Positions 46,045-56,100 of a DNA stretch of 64,000 bases are shown here, in pieces. This DNA is from Desertimonas flava (GTDB taxonomy: Bacteria; Actinomycetota; Acidimicrobiia; Acidimicrobiales; Ilumatobacteraceae), in assembly GCF_003426815.1 (NCBI RefSeq), contig NZ_QKYK01000002.1, positions 310,001 to 374,000 on the forward strand. Direction: 5' to 3'. The position numbers and the translations under genes are program-made. Below the pieces are notes generated by a model that was given only the letters and a program-made list of their open reading frames with translations, made no database searches and had not been told where the DNA came from. The number at the start of each line of letters is the position of its first letter. The stretch's first letter is position 1.

Positions 46045-48541
46045 CGGACGGCCTGGGCACTCCGTACTGCGGAACTCCGACTGGACCCGGCTCGGCGTTG
46101 GCGACGAGCACGGCCTGGCAGGTGCGGTCCGGCGTCCGACCCTCGTGAGCGATCAACGGTGAGCTGCTGGTGTGTCCGGGAGCCGCACGCTGAGGGACTG
46201 CTGCGCTGACGCCGCCGGCGGCCGATTCGGACAGCATCGGGGAGTGGGCCACATAGGCGCCGTCGACGGTCAGGACCCACTGGTTCTCGTCGAGGTCGGC
46301 GCTCACGGCAAGCTCGACCGGGGCCGCTGGGTCGATCGGCATCCACGGCGACGCAACCTGAGGGATCCAGTTGATCTCTTGAACAACTCGGTAGTTCCCG
46401 CTGCCGTCGGTCTGGAGCCAGACGACACCGCGGTCCGGGCCGAATGGTCCGAGCGCCCAGACCGCGGTCAGTGGCTCGGGTGTCACGCTCTCGTCGAATG
46501 TCACGGTCGCGCGGAACGAACCCGCACGCACGGGAGTCCACGGCAGGTCATCTTCCTCGGTCGCCACCAACGTCACGTCACACCGGCCGGCGACGGCGAC
46601 GGATCCAGACTCGGGATCAGCAGGGAGGACCGGCCCGGTCTCGACGCGAGCATAGAAGCGTTCGACCGTCTCGGGTACCGGGCCGCGCATCGTGAGCCGT
46701 TCGAGCGGTGACGCCTCCCCGCACCCTTCCTCCGAGTACGCCCGACGGGGATCGGCCGGGAATCGCAGGGACGTGTTGGACATCGCCCGCCACACATTGC
46801 GGGCGAACCCACCGAACGTGAGCGGAGCGTCGTAGGCATCGGCGAGTCGCTCGAACGGACCGCACTCGAGGGTCGCCTGCGCCCAGGCCACCTGCTCGAG
46901 ATACAGCAGCGGAGCGACGGGGTCGTGGAAGGGGCGCTCGTCGGGTAGGTCGGTCGGCAGCACCTGGTCGGGCGTCTCCGCGAACCGGGCGACGAGCCAC
47001 GGCGCGTACGCAGACTTCTCCTGGCCGGGGAGGTAGCGGAACTCAAGTCCCTGGTGGCCGGTAAACGGATCGGCGATGCCGTTGAGGTCGAGGATGTCCA
47101 CGTCGGTGCCCAGGGAGTAGCCCGTCAGCCCGATCGATCGCGAAGCGACGACGACCGCGTCCGGGTCGGCGAGCTTGATCGGCAGCTTGGTCCCGGTCGG
47201 CTCGAACGGATCGGCGAGGTAGAGGCCAGGTCCGTCGATCCATCCGGCGGCGTCGCCGAACCCGGCATCGGCGAGGGTGAGCCTCCGTCCTGGGTAGGCG
47301 CCGGTCAGCGACAGCGCGGGTACGTTCCCGGGTCGCATGAACACGCCGCACCCGACCGCCCACACGGCGACGGCGACGATGGCGGCGATGTGCCGTCTGG
47401 CGACGGGGACGACGAACGCCGGTGTCAGCATCATCACCATCGACGGCAGAAGGGCCCGGGCATGCACCGAGTCGCCGCCGACGATGACGATGATGACGAC
47501 GACGTTCAGCACACCGCTGCCGGCGATCGCCACGAGGGCAGCGATGCGCCGTCTTCGGCCCGCCTCCGCGTTGCGCTGGACGAACGGTATGTACACCGCG
47601 AGCAGAACGGCCACGAGCGGAACGAGCAAGAGATAGGTCGATGTGAAGTCGGCGAAGTACTCCCATCCGAAGCCGGGTCGGGTTGCCGTGTCCTCACGGC
47701 CGAGCGACCACGAGGACGTGATCAGCCCGTAGTACCCCATGCGGAAGATCTGATAGCCGAGCGGCAGCGCGCCTGCGGTCAGGAGCATCGACGCGCGTCG
47801 ACGTGTCGGTGCTGCCGTCCCCATGACGACCGCGAGGACCAAGACGGCGCTCGGCAGCGTGAGATCGGGTCGCACCAGTGGCCCGAGTCCGAGGAGCACG
47901 AGACCGAGGCGACCGACGGCTGCATTCGGATCGGCGTCGGATCGACTCGCCCAACGGGCAAGGATCCATGCGCTCGCTCCGATCCACGCCAGCACGAGTC
48001 CCAGCTCCTCACCACCGGTCGACCAGATCCACGTCGGCCACAGGACGGCGATGACGACGAGTCCGAGCGGCAGGAGAAGCGCGCCACCTTCGTCCATCAG
48101 CCTCGCCGATGCAGCAGTGGCGAGGGACAGCCCGAGCAGCGTCGCGGCGATCGACAGCGCGACTGCCACGTAGGCGAGCTCGAACGGGGTCACCAGGTCG
48201 CCGACCGTCAACGCCGCCACCCAGAGCGGACTGGCGAAGGTCTCGACGCGTTGGCCGGCGTTGAACACCGGTCCATTGCCGTCGAGGATCTGGTCGACGA
48301 CCCGGAAGTAGGCGAACCCGTCGTCGGATGTCCACCGATGCGTGAACCCGAGCACGCCGACCAGAACCAGCGGGGCGACCCAGAGGCCCCACTGGAAGCT
48401 GCGTAGCGTCATCCACCGCGGCGCCGACACGATGGGACCGAGATGTCCCTCAGTTCGGCTGTCGTGGCCGCTGTCCGGCGACCGCTCGTCCTCCAACCCG
48501 TTCCTACCCTCCGTCGGCCGGCGGCGCCACCGTAGTGGCAA
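46037..48541 (-). CDS. AftB-like GT-C membrane glycosyltransferase
   Basis: This polytopic protein of up to 834 residues has its early helices and a first loop DDGFAYFRVVDQILDGNGPVFNAGQRVETFASPLWV. That is the hallmark of the AftB/ZomB (GT89-like) family, whose mycobacterial member adds terminal beta-1,2-arabinofuranose from decaprenyl-phosphoryl-arabinose. About ten helices reach residue ~410. A long exported region of ~420 residues follows, including a C-terminal module with AVAGRCDVTLVATEEDDLPWTPV and a final TCQAVLVANAEPG, similar to the C-termini of the two twin membrane proteins. The start is uncertain: the longest frame begins at TTG 48541, and a TTG at 48496 has GGAGGG ten bases upstream. 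The sugar donor is inferred, not proven. Confidence 0.78.
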   Translation of the reverse strand: MPLRWRRRPTEGRNGLEDERSPDSGHDSRTEGHLGPIVSAPRWMTLRSFQWGLWVAPLVLVGVLGFTHRWTSDDGFAYFRVVDQILDGNGPVFNAGQRVETFASPLWVAALTVGDLVTPFELAYVAVALSIAATLLGLSLATAASARLMDEGGALLLPLGLVVIAVLWPTWIWSTGGEELGLVLAWIGASAWILARWASRSDADPNAAVGRLGLVLLGLGPLVRPDLTLPSAVLVLAVVMGTAAPTRRRASMLLTAGALPLGYQIFRMGYYGLITSSWSLGREDTATRPGFGWEYFADFTSTYLLLVPLVAVLLAVYIPFVQRNAEAGRRRRIAALVAIAGSGVLNVVVIIVIVGGDSVHARALLPSMVMMLTPAFVVPVARRHIAAIVAVAVWAVGCGVFMRPGNVPALSLTGAYPGRRLTLADAGFGDAAGWIDGPGLYLADPFEPTGTKLPIKLADPDAVVVASRSIGLTGYSLGTDVDILDLNGIADPFTGHQGLEFRYLPGQEKSAYAPWLVARFAETPDQVLPTDLPDERPFHDPVAPLLYLEQVAWAQATLECGPFERLADAYDAPLTFGGFARNVWRAMSNTSLRFPADPRRAYSEEGCGEASPLERLTMRGPVPETVERFYARVETGPVLPADPESGSVAVAGRCDVTLVATEEDDLPWTPVRAGSFRATVTFDESVTPEPLTAVWALGPFGPDRGVVWLQTDGSGNYRVVQEINWIPQVASPWMPIDPAAPVELAVSADLDENQWVLTVDGAYVAHSPMLSESAAGGVSAAVPQRAAPGHTSSSPLIAHEGRTPDRTCQAVLVANAEPGPVGVPQYGVPRPSAT

Positions 48542-48565
48542 GTCTCGGGCGCTCGCGGCCTCAGG

Positions 48566-48991
48566 TTACTGCTGGTAGCTCGCCAGCCACGTCGGGAGTC
48601 GCGTGGGTCGGCCGTCCGCGGTCACCGCACCGTGCACGGTGACGGCCGTGGCCGCCGGCCGGTCGGCGACCGTCAGGAGGTACGACATCTGGAACGTCGC
48701 CCGGGCGGCCGATGCCAACGCGACGTGAACGGTCACCACGTCGTCGAAGCGGAGGGCGTTGCGGTAGCGCACGAAGGCCTCGAGGACGGCTGACTCGATG
48801 CCGGCATCACGCCACTCCGTGTACGGATGCCCGATGTGGCGGAGGAAGGCAACGCGAGCTTCCTCGAGGTAAGGCAGGTAGCGGCTGTGATGAACGATGC
48901 CCATCGCATCCGTCTCGGCGAACCGCACACGGATGTCGTGGTGGAACTCGTAGGCAGCAGGATCCAATGACGGCTCGACGTCCATGCGCAC
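48566..48991 (-). CDS. acyl-CoA thioesterase (YbgC/FadM-type hotdog)
   Basis: This 141-residue single hotdog-fold thioesterase has the 4-hydroxybenzoyl-CoA thioesterase signature VRFAETDAMGIVHHSRYLPYLEEARVAFLR. The catalytic Asp is in ETDAMG. The RYRNALRFDDVVTV strand and the TVHGAVTADGRPTRLP end are typical. It hydrolyses acyl-CoA (or acyl-ACP) in the cytoplasm; chain preference is unknown. GTG 48991 has TAGCCT seven bases upstream, so I prefer it over the internal ATG at 48985. Its stop is 24 bases from the longest possible start of the AftB-like gene on the same strand. Confidence 0.9.
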   Translation of the reverse strand: MRMDVEPSLDPAAYEFHHDIRVRFAETDAMGIVHHSRYLPYLEEARVAFLRHIGHPYTEWRDAGIESAVLEAFVRYRNALRFDDVVTVHVALASAARATFQMSYLLTVADRPAATAVTVHGAVTADGRPTRLPTWLASYQQ

Positions 48992-49013
48992 GGCGCGCAG
49001 GCTAGACGGTGCG

Positions 49014-49505
49014 TCACGTGCCCACGGCGTGCCGGGGCGGGCTGTGATGGTCAGGGGTGACCCGGCTCCAGAGGCCGTTGAAGGAGATGCTGTCGTAGAA
49101 CGCCGTGCCGTCGACGACGAGCCCGTCGCGCAACCGCATGATCCAGGCGTAGCTGTTCTCGTAGGGCTGGCCGTCGTTGGCGATGCCGCGGCCGTTCCAG
49201 ACGACGATCACGGTGTCGCCGTCGGCGTGGATGGAGCGGATCAGCACCGGCCGGAACGGCTCGCCGTGGGCAAAGCGGGCACCGAAGGGAGCAAGCACCT
49301 CGTCGATGAACTGCTGGCGGTCGGCGTACTCGCGCGACGCGACCGAGTGGCCCTCGATCCGCCATACCATGTCCGGGGCGAACACGTCGGTGATCGGTGC
49401 GTCACCCGCCTGCCACGCCTCGAAGGCACGACGGATCGTCTCTCGGTTGTCTTCGGTCTCGGGGTTGTCGGTCGGGCCGTCGCCCCTCTGGTCGGTGTCG
49501 GTCAT
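49014..49505 (-). CDS. SnoaL-like / NTF2-fold protein
   Basis: This 163-residue protein of the SnoaL/DUF4440-like NTF2 fold begins with RETIRRAFEAWQAGDAPITDVFAPDMVWRIEGHSVASREY. RPVLIRSIHADGDTVIVVWNGRGIANDGQPYENSYAWIMRLRDGLVVDGTAFYDSISFN follows, the usual cone of strands over a helix. Such proteins are isomerases, cyclases or ligand carriers; no activity can be assigned. An acidic 20-residue N-terminus precedes the fold. ATG 49505 has AGGAGA four bases upstream, a normal ribosome site. It is divergent from the recC operon. Confidence 0.82.
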   Translation of the reverse strand: MTDTDQRGDGPTDNPETEDNRETIRRAFEAWQAGDAPITDVFAPDMVWRIEGHSVASREYADRQQFIDEVLAPFGARFAHGEPFRPVLIRSIHADGDTVIVVWNGRGIANDGQPYENSYAWIMRLRDGLVVDGTAFYDSISFNGLWSRVTPDHHSPPRHAVGT

Positions 49506-49617
49506 CTCGTCTCCTGGCGATGGCCCGGGTGTGGGCGTCCGCTCATCGTGATCACACGTCGGGCCCGACTTCAAGGGGCGAACGCGGCCCCGGACCCGCT
49601 CTGTGACACCCCTTCGC

Positions 49618-49623
49618 CATAAT
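49618..49623 (+). promoter_or_regulatory. -10 hexamer (CATAAT) of the recCBD operon
   Basis: CATAAT, close to the ideal -10, ends seven bases before a GTG at 49631 that opens a seven-codon frame, not recC itself. The transcript would start on that GTG. A perfect palindrome, GTCGGGCCCGAC, lies upstream at 49558-49569. Confidence 0.5.
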
Positions 49624-49630
49624 CGGAGCC

Positions 49631-49654
49631 GTGGAATCGAGCGAGCAGCGGTGA
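49631..49654 (+). CDS. leaderless heptapeptide frame coupled to recC
   Basis: GTG 49631 follows the CATAAT hexamer by seven bases and encodes MESSEQR, ending at TGA 49652-49654. That TGA overlaps the recC GTG (GTGA at 49651-49654). recC has no good ribosome site, so ribosomes loading on the leaderless 5' end could finish this frame and re-initiate on recC. This is an inference from geometry; the peptide itself need not have a role. Confidence 0.4.
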   Translation: MESSEQR

Positions 49655-52600
49655 CGCTGTACGTGCACCAGGGCAACCACCTGGAGGTGCTGGCCGACGG
49701 GCTGGCCGCCGTGTTCGCCCAGCCGCTCGACGATCCGTTCCGGTCCGAGGTCGTGGCCGTGCCCACGGCCGGGGTCCGGGACTACCTCGTCCGACGCCTG
49801 GCCCGTCGCCTGGGCGTGTCGGCCAACACCGAGATGCTCTTTCCCGGTCGCTTCGTCGCCCGGGTGCTCGGTCGGTCCGCCGAGGCAGACGACCCGTGGC
49901 ACATCGATCAGCTCACCTGGACCGTGCTCGGGCTGCTCGAAGACGGAGTCGTCGAGGTGCCCGGCTGGGTGGCGGCCACGACCCGTGGCCATTCGCGACG
50001 CGTCGCCGTGGCCCGGCGCATCGCCGACCTCTTCGACGGCTACGGCGCCAATCGCCCGCAGGTGTTGCAGCAGTGGGCGGCGGGCGCCCCGGGCGACGGG
50101 ACTGTGCGGGACGACGGCCTGGTCGGCGGTCTCGACCACGACGTCGAGTGGCAGTTCCATCTCTGGCGGGCGGTTCGCGAGCGGATCGGCACCCCCAGCC
50201 CGGCCGAGGAGCTCCCCGCGGCGATGGCCGCCCTGCGGGCCGACCACGACCGGAGCGACCTGCCCTCGCGAGTGGCCTGGCTCGGCTTGGCCAGCGTCGC
50301 CCCGGCGCGGATCGAGCTGCTCGATGCCCTCGCCACCCAGCGCGACGTCCACCTGTTCGTCATGCGACCCTCGGGTGCTCAGTGGGACCGAGCCGAGCGC
50401 GTCCCGGCCGGTCGCCCCACCCCGCGCCGGCGTGCCGACGAGGACACCACGCCCGACCTCGATCGCAACCCGCTGCTGCGGTCATGGGGCCGAGCGACCG
50501 CCGAGATGGCGGCATTGCTCACCGGCGCTGGCCAGCCGGTGCCGCCGGTCGATCGCCCCCGCACGGCGACGACGCTGTTGGCGGCCGTGCAGGCCGATAT
50601 CGCCGCCGATCGGGCGCCGGCGCCGGCCGGCGTGGGGATCGACCGGTCGCTCCAGGTGCACGCCTGCCACGGGGTCACGCGCCAGCTCGAGGTGCTGCGC
50701 GACGCCATCGCCCATCTGCTGGCCGCCGACCCAACACTGCAGCCGCACGACGTCGTCGTCCTCTGCCCCGATCTCGCCCGCTTCGAACCGTTCGCCGCCG
50801 CCGTGTTCTCGCGCGGCAGCCTGCCCGTCCCACTCACCGTCACCGATCTCTCGCTCGGCAGCGAGAACCCGGTGGCGGCGGCGTTGGCCCAGATCCTGCG
50901 TGTCGTCGCCGGACGATGCACCGCCGTCGACCTGCTCGACATCGCCACGCTGGAACCCGTCCGCCAACGTCTCGGCCTGGACATCGACGACATCGACCGC
51001 ATCACCGGATGGATCGAACGGCTGGGCACGTCGTGGGGCGTCGACGCTGACCAGCGCCTGGAGTGGCTCGGCGACGATGCATCCGCGCCACGAGGTGTTG
51101 CGTCGCGCGACGCACTCACCGCCGGTACGTGGGAGGCCACCTTGCGGGCGCTGTTGAGCGGCGTCGCCATGCCGTCGCCCAGCCCGCGGGTGGTCGCCCT
51201 CGACGGCGTCGAGGTCGTGCCCTTCGACGACATGGGCGCCGACGCCGCGGCAACGGCCGGCCGCCTGGCCGAGCTCGTCGCTCGCCTGCGTCACGTGCGG
51301 CACCTCGTCGCCACGCCGCGCCCCGTCGCCGGCTGGTGCGACGTGTTCGTCGAGGCGCTCGCCCTCACGTGCGCGACCGACCGCAACGACGCCTGGCAGG
51401 CCGCCGCCGTCATGGCTGCCATCGACGACCTCCGCCGCTCCGCCCAGGGCACGGCGGGGGAGGCCGTCGAGCTCGAGGCGTCCGACGCCCGCACCCTGCT
51501 CGACGGCATCGTCGATGCCCACCACGGCCGCCTCCGTCTGCGCACGGGCGGGGTCACGATGTGCGGGTTGGCGCCGATGCGCAACGTCCCGGCCCGCGTT
51601 GTGTGCGTCCTCGGGTTCGACGAGGCCAGCCTGCGCCCGCCCGGCATCGACGGTGACGATCTGCTGGGCCGCCGGCCGTGCGTGGGCGAACCCGACCGTC
51701 GCGGCGAGCGGCGCCAGTTCGTACTCGACGCCCTCCTCGCCGCCGACGATCACTTCATCGTCGTCTGCGACGGCAGCGACATCACCACCAACCGCACGGT
51801 GCGCTTCGCCGTGCAGCTCAACGAGCTCCTCGACACCGCCGACGCGACGCTCGGCGTTGTCACCGGCGGGGACGCCGACTCGCCGGTGGTCGTACGGCAC
51901 CCGCTGCGCAGCTACGACGAGGCGAACTTCGCGAGCGGTCGGGCCGGCCTCGGGCCGTCGGCCGCCGCCGGCGCCCCGTTCGGCTTCGACTCGGCGATGC
52001 GGCACGCGGCCATCGTCCGCCGGACGGCCGACGACGTCGGCACCGGGTCGCTCCTCGACCGCTGGAACATCGGCGCCGAGCCCGTGCCCGACGTCGTGCG
52101 TCTTGCTCACCTCGTCCACTCGGTGTCACGCCCGGCCCGCACCCTGCTTCGTGACCGCCTCGACCTGCGATTGCCTGTCGAGGTCAGCGAGCTCGACACC
52201 CGCATCCCGCTGTCGGTCACCCCGCTCGAGGCGGCGAGCATGGGACGCCGCCTGCTCGACGAACTGCGGCGAGCGGCTCCCGCCGACGCCGATGCCGAGG
52301 TGGCCGTCCTGGCCGAGTGGCGGCGGTCGGAATCGCTCAACGGTCGACTCCCGCCCGGACGGCTCGTCGATCAGTCCCTCGACGCGGTCCAGCGCCAGGT
52401 CATCGCGGTCGTCGACGCCGCCACCGAGCAGCTCGGCGGCATCGACCGGGCTGCCCTGCTGGCCGCCCCCGACTCGGTGGAGGTCGACCTGACGCTCCCG
52501 GTCGGGGCCACCGTCCTGCCGGCGTTGCCACCGCTGTCGGTGCGGCTGGTCGACACGCTCGCCCACATCGTGCACACCGACCGCTTCGGATCCGTGGTGT

Positions 52601-53115
52601 GCCGCCTCAGCTACACCCGGGCCCGAACCCGTACGCATCTCGAGGCGGCGATCCACCTCGCCGCCGCGGTGGCCGCCACCGGACGGACCGACTGGTTCGC
52701 CGTCAGCGCCACGCGCGGATCGAGTGGCGTCAAGGCGGCGGTCAGCGTGCTCGGCGTCACCGGCCAGGGCGACGAAGGAATCGCCGACGCCCGCCGCCTC
52801 CTCGCCGCCGCTGCCGAGATCCACCTCGCGGCCCGGCGCAGCGCCATCCCGCTCTTCGAGGAGACGTCCCGGGTGCTCCACGAGACCGGCACCCTGCAGG
52901 AGGAGCCGTTCCGCGGTAACGATCAGTACAACAAGCGCGCTGATCTCGCCGACATCGACACCGCGTTCATCTGGGACAGCGTGCCCATCGCCGACATCCT
53001 GGCCATGCATCCGTCTCCGCAGGTCTATGCCGATCTCCTCTGGAATGCCGTCGACGACTTCGTGTTCGACTGGAGCGCCGCCAATGCGGCGAGCACCCGG
53101 AAGGGATCGCGCTGA
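49651..53115 (+). CDS. recC: exodeoxyribonuclease V gamma subunit
   Basis: This 1154-residue RecC is the scaffold and recombination-hotspot-scanning subunit of RecBCD. It processes double-strand ends for RecA. The N-terminal HQGNHLEVLADGLAAVF...DPFRSEVVAVPTAGVRDYLVRRLARRLGVSANTEMLFPGRFVARVLG is the standard opening (a helicase-like domain that has lost ATP-binding motifs). PHDVVVLCPDLARFEPFAAAVF, RFAVQLNELLD and a C-terminal nuclease-like, DYK-less domain follow. GTG 49651 is chosen because it gives the family N-terminus and overlaps the stop of a tiny upstream frame. The stop shares one base with the recB ATG (TGATG), giving tight coupling. Confidence 0.93.
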   Translation: MTLYVHQGNHLEVLADGLAAVFAQPLDDPFRSEVVAVPTAGVRDYLVRRLARRLGVSANTEMLFPGRFVARVLGRSAEADDPWHIDQLTWTVLGLLEDGVVEVPGWVAATTRGHSRRVAVARRIADLFDGYGANRPQVLQQWAAGAPGDGTVRDDGLVGGLDHDVEWQFHLWRAVRERIGTPSPAEELPAAMAALRADHDRSDLPSRVAWLGLASVAPARIELLDALATQRDVHLFVMRPSGAQWDRAERVPAGRPTPRRRADEDTTPDLDRNPLLRSWGRATAEMAALLTGAGQPVPPVDRPRTATTLLAAVQADIAADRAPAPAGVGIDRSLQVHACHGVTRQLEVLRDAIAHLLAADPTLQPHDVVVLCPDLARFEPFAAAVFSRGSLPVPLTVTDLSLGSENPVAAALAQILRVVAGRCTAVDLLDIATLEPVRQRLGLDIDDIDRITGWIERLGTSWGVDADQRLEWLGDDASAPRGVASRDALTAGTWEATLRALLSGVAMPSPSPRVVALDGVEVVPFDDMGADAAATAGRLAELVARLRHVRHLVATPRPVAGWCDVFVEALALTCATDRNDAWQAAAVMAAIDDLRRSAQGTAGEAVELEASDARTLLDGIVDAHHGRLRLRTGGVTMCGLAPMRNVPARVVCVLGFDEASLRPPGIDGDDLLGRRPCVGEPDRRGERRQFVLDALLAADDHFIVVCDGSDITTNRTVRFAVQLNELLDTADATLGVVTGGDADSPVVVRHPLRSYDEANFASGRAGLGPSAAAGAPFGFDSAMRHAAIVRRTADDVGTGSLLDRWNIGAEPVPDVVRLAHLVHSVSRPARTLLRDRLDLRLPVEVSELDTRIPLSVTPLEAASMGRRLLDELRRAAPADADAEVAVLAEWRRSESLNGRLPPGRLVDQSLDAVQRQVIAVVDAATEQLGGIDRAALLAAPDSVEVDLTLPVGATVLPALPPLSVRLVDTLAHIVHTDRFGSVVCRLSYTRARTRTHLEAAIHLAAAVAATGRTDWFAVSATRGSSGVKAAVSVLGVTGQGDEGIADARRLLAAAAEIHLAARRSAIPLFEETSRVLHETGTLQEEPFRGNDQYNKRADLADIDTAFIWDSVPIADILAMHPSPQVYADLLWNAVDDFVFDWSAANAASTRKGSR

Positions 53116-56100
53116 TGGCCCGCGCCACCGCTCGGCCGGCGGCGTTCGACCTCGCCGGTCCGCTTCCGCGCGGCCGCACCGTCGTGGAGGCCAGCGCGGG
53201 TACCGGCAAGACGTACACGATCTCGGCGCTGATCGCCCGCTACGTCGCCGGCGAGACGAGTGGCGCCGGCCACGACCTCACCGCCGGGTTCGGCATCGAC
53301 CAGATCCTCGTCGTCACGTTCACCAGAGCGGCCGCCGCCGAGCTGCGAGACCGCATCCGCCAGAAGCTCCAGGCCGCCGCCGACTTCCTCGAGGGCGGTC
53401 CGCTGCCGGCCACCGACCCGTGGATGGCGGTGTTCGACGAGGGCTCGCCACGCCTCCGGCACCGCCGAGCGCTGCGGCTGCGCGACGCCCTGCACCGCTT
53501 CGACGAGGCCGTCATCACCACCATCCACGGCTTCTGCCAGCAGGCGCTCGCCCAGGCCGGGCTGCGCGCCGCCGGCGACCCGGGCGCCCAGCTCGTCGAG
53601 AACGATCACGACGTGGTCGCCGAGGTCTGCCGCGATCTGCTGGTACGCGAACTGGCCGACGATCCGTTCCGGCTGTCGGTCGACGAGAAGGGCCGGCCGA
53701 TCGAGTGGGTCGACGGCAAGGTGAAGCAGGCGGACGTGGCCAATCGGCAACCCCACGGTCCCGAGAAGGTCGAGCGGGACGTCATCGCCGCCGTCCGGAC
53801 CGTGCTCACCAACGCCGGCGCCACCACCATTCCCGATCCGTCGATCGGCGGCGTCGCCGGGCGGTGGGCGGCGATCATCCACGAGGCGGTGACCGCGATC
53901 GGCCGGCGCCAGCGCCAGCGCAGAGAGATCGGCTACGACCGGCTCGTCTCCGATCTTCGGGACGCGCTCGCCGACCCCGTGGTCGGCCCGCCCCTCGCCG
54001 AGCAGCTCGGCAGCCGGTTCCCCATCGTGCTCGTCGACGAGTTCCAGGACACCGATCGCGTGCAGTGGGAGATCTTCCAGCGGGCGTTCGGCGACCGGCG
54101 TCTCATCACCGTCGGCGATCCGAAGCAGGCGATCTACCGGTTCCGCGGCGCCGACGTGCACGCCTATCTCGACGCCGTGCGGACGGTCGACGCATCGAGC
54201 CTGGCCGTCAATCACCGCTCCGACCGCCGCCTGCTCGACGGCTTGGCCGTGCTGTTCAACGGTGCCACACTCGGGCACGATCAGATCGCCGTCCATCGGG
54301 TCGACGCCGCGCCCTCGGCGCAGCGTTCCGCCGTCGCCGAGCCCGGCCGCGATCGTGGTCTCCGGGCCTCCATCCACATCCATGCCGTCGCCGACACCGA
54401 CGCCGTGGCCCACACCAGCAAAGGGCACCTCGAGTCGGGGGCCGTGCAGCGCCTCGTCCTCGCCGACGTGGCGTCGCGGGTGCGCAGCCTGCTCGACGGC
54501 GCCACCATCACCATCGCCGGGCCCGACGGAACGAGCCAGTCCCGGCCGGTGCGGCCCGGCGACATCGCCGTGCTCGTTCCGTCGCAGCGCCGGGCTGCCG
54601 ACACGGCGGCGACGTTGCGCGAGTGGGGCATCCCCACCGTGCGGTCGCGCACCGGGTCGGTGCTCGAATCCGAAGCGGCGCTGCAATGGCGCCTGCTGCT
54701 CGCCGGTCTCGCCACGCCCACCCGGGCCCGGGTGGCTCGGGCTGCCGGCCTGAGCTGGTTCTTCGATCTCGACCCGGCCGCCCTCGCCGACGTCGATCGT
54801 ACGCTCGGTGTGGAGTCGGGCCCGGGCGGCGACGTCGGCGACACGCCGCTCGCCGCGCTGCAGCGCCACCTCGCCACGCTGGCCCACCGGCTCCGCACCG
54901 ACGGCCTCGGCGCCTTCTACGAACAGTTGCGCACCGAGTCGAAGCTGTTCGACGTCGTGCTCGGCGCGCCGAACGGCGACCGCAATCTCGCCGATCTCGA
55001 CCACGTCGCCGACCTGCTGGTCGGCGAGCTGCGCGGCCAGACGCACGAGCCGCTGCACGTGCAGCAGACCCTCGACCGCCTCATCGCCGACGCCGAGACC
55101 GAGGGGCCGTCCGAGGCCACCATGCGACGCATCGAGACCGACGATCACGCCGTGCACATCACCACCATCCACTCCGCCAAGGGGCTCGAGTACCCGATCG
55201 TGCTGATGCCGTTCGCCTACGTCGAGCGGCCCAACACGCAGCGCCCGTACGTGTTCAACGCCGTCGATGGAACGTCGCCCGACGGATCGGGGAACGGCGG
55301 GGTCGGCAGCGGAGGGTCGGCGATCCGGTACGTCGACGTGGCGTCGTGGGTGGCGTGGGTGGACGGGTTCGACGAGGGCAGCAAGCCCGGCGACACTGCC
55401 GCCAAGGTGCGCGCCGCAGCGGCCAAGGCCGACGTCGACGGCGATGGCTTGCGCACCGTCTACGTGGCGATGACCCGGGCCCGTCACCGCCTCGAGCTCT
55501 GGTGGGCGCCGACGATGCGTTCGGCCACGTCGCCGTTCGGACGGCTGCTGCTCGACCGCGAGGGTGCCGGTCCGGTGCAGAACTCGCCGGTCGACCACGA
55601 GTACACCAAGCGTGGTGGCGCGGCGGCCCGCGAACAGATCGACGTGCTGGCCGCGGCGTCCAACGGCACGATCGCCGCCTTCGACGTGCCGGTCGATGTG
55701 CCGATCCGCCGGCCGCTGGCGATGGGAGGACCCGAGCGCGAGGAGCTCCTCGTGGCCGACGACGGCGGCCGTCATCCGCTCGCCAACCCCACCTGGCGGT
55801 CGTGGTCGTTCACCGCGGTCACCGCGGCAGCGGCCGGCCACGAACGGACGCCGGACACGGCGGGCCCGGTCGGTGGCGCGGACGAGCCGGCCGATCCGGC
55901 CGACGGTGAGGTGCCGATGCCTCCCACCACGCCGTCGGGCGCCGAGGCCGCCCCCGCGCCAGAGCGAGCAGCCGTGTCGGTTCCGCTCGCCGACGTGGTG
56001 GGTGGCACGACGTTCGGCACGATGGTCCACGAGATCTTCGAGCAGCTCGACTTCACCGATCCGGCGCTGCCGAGCAAGGCGCGGCGACTCGCCGAGGACG

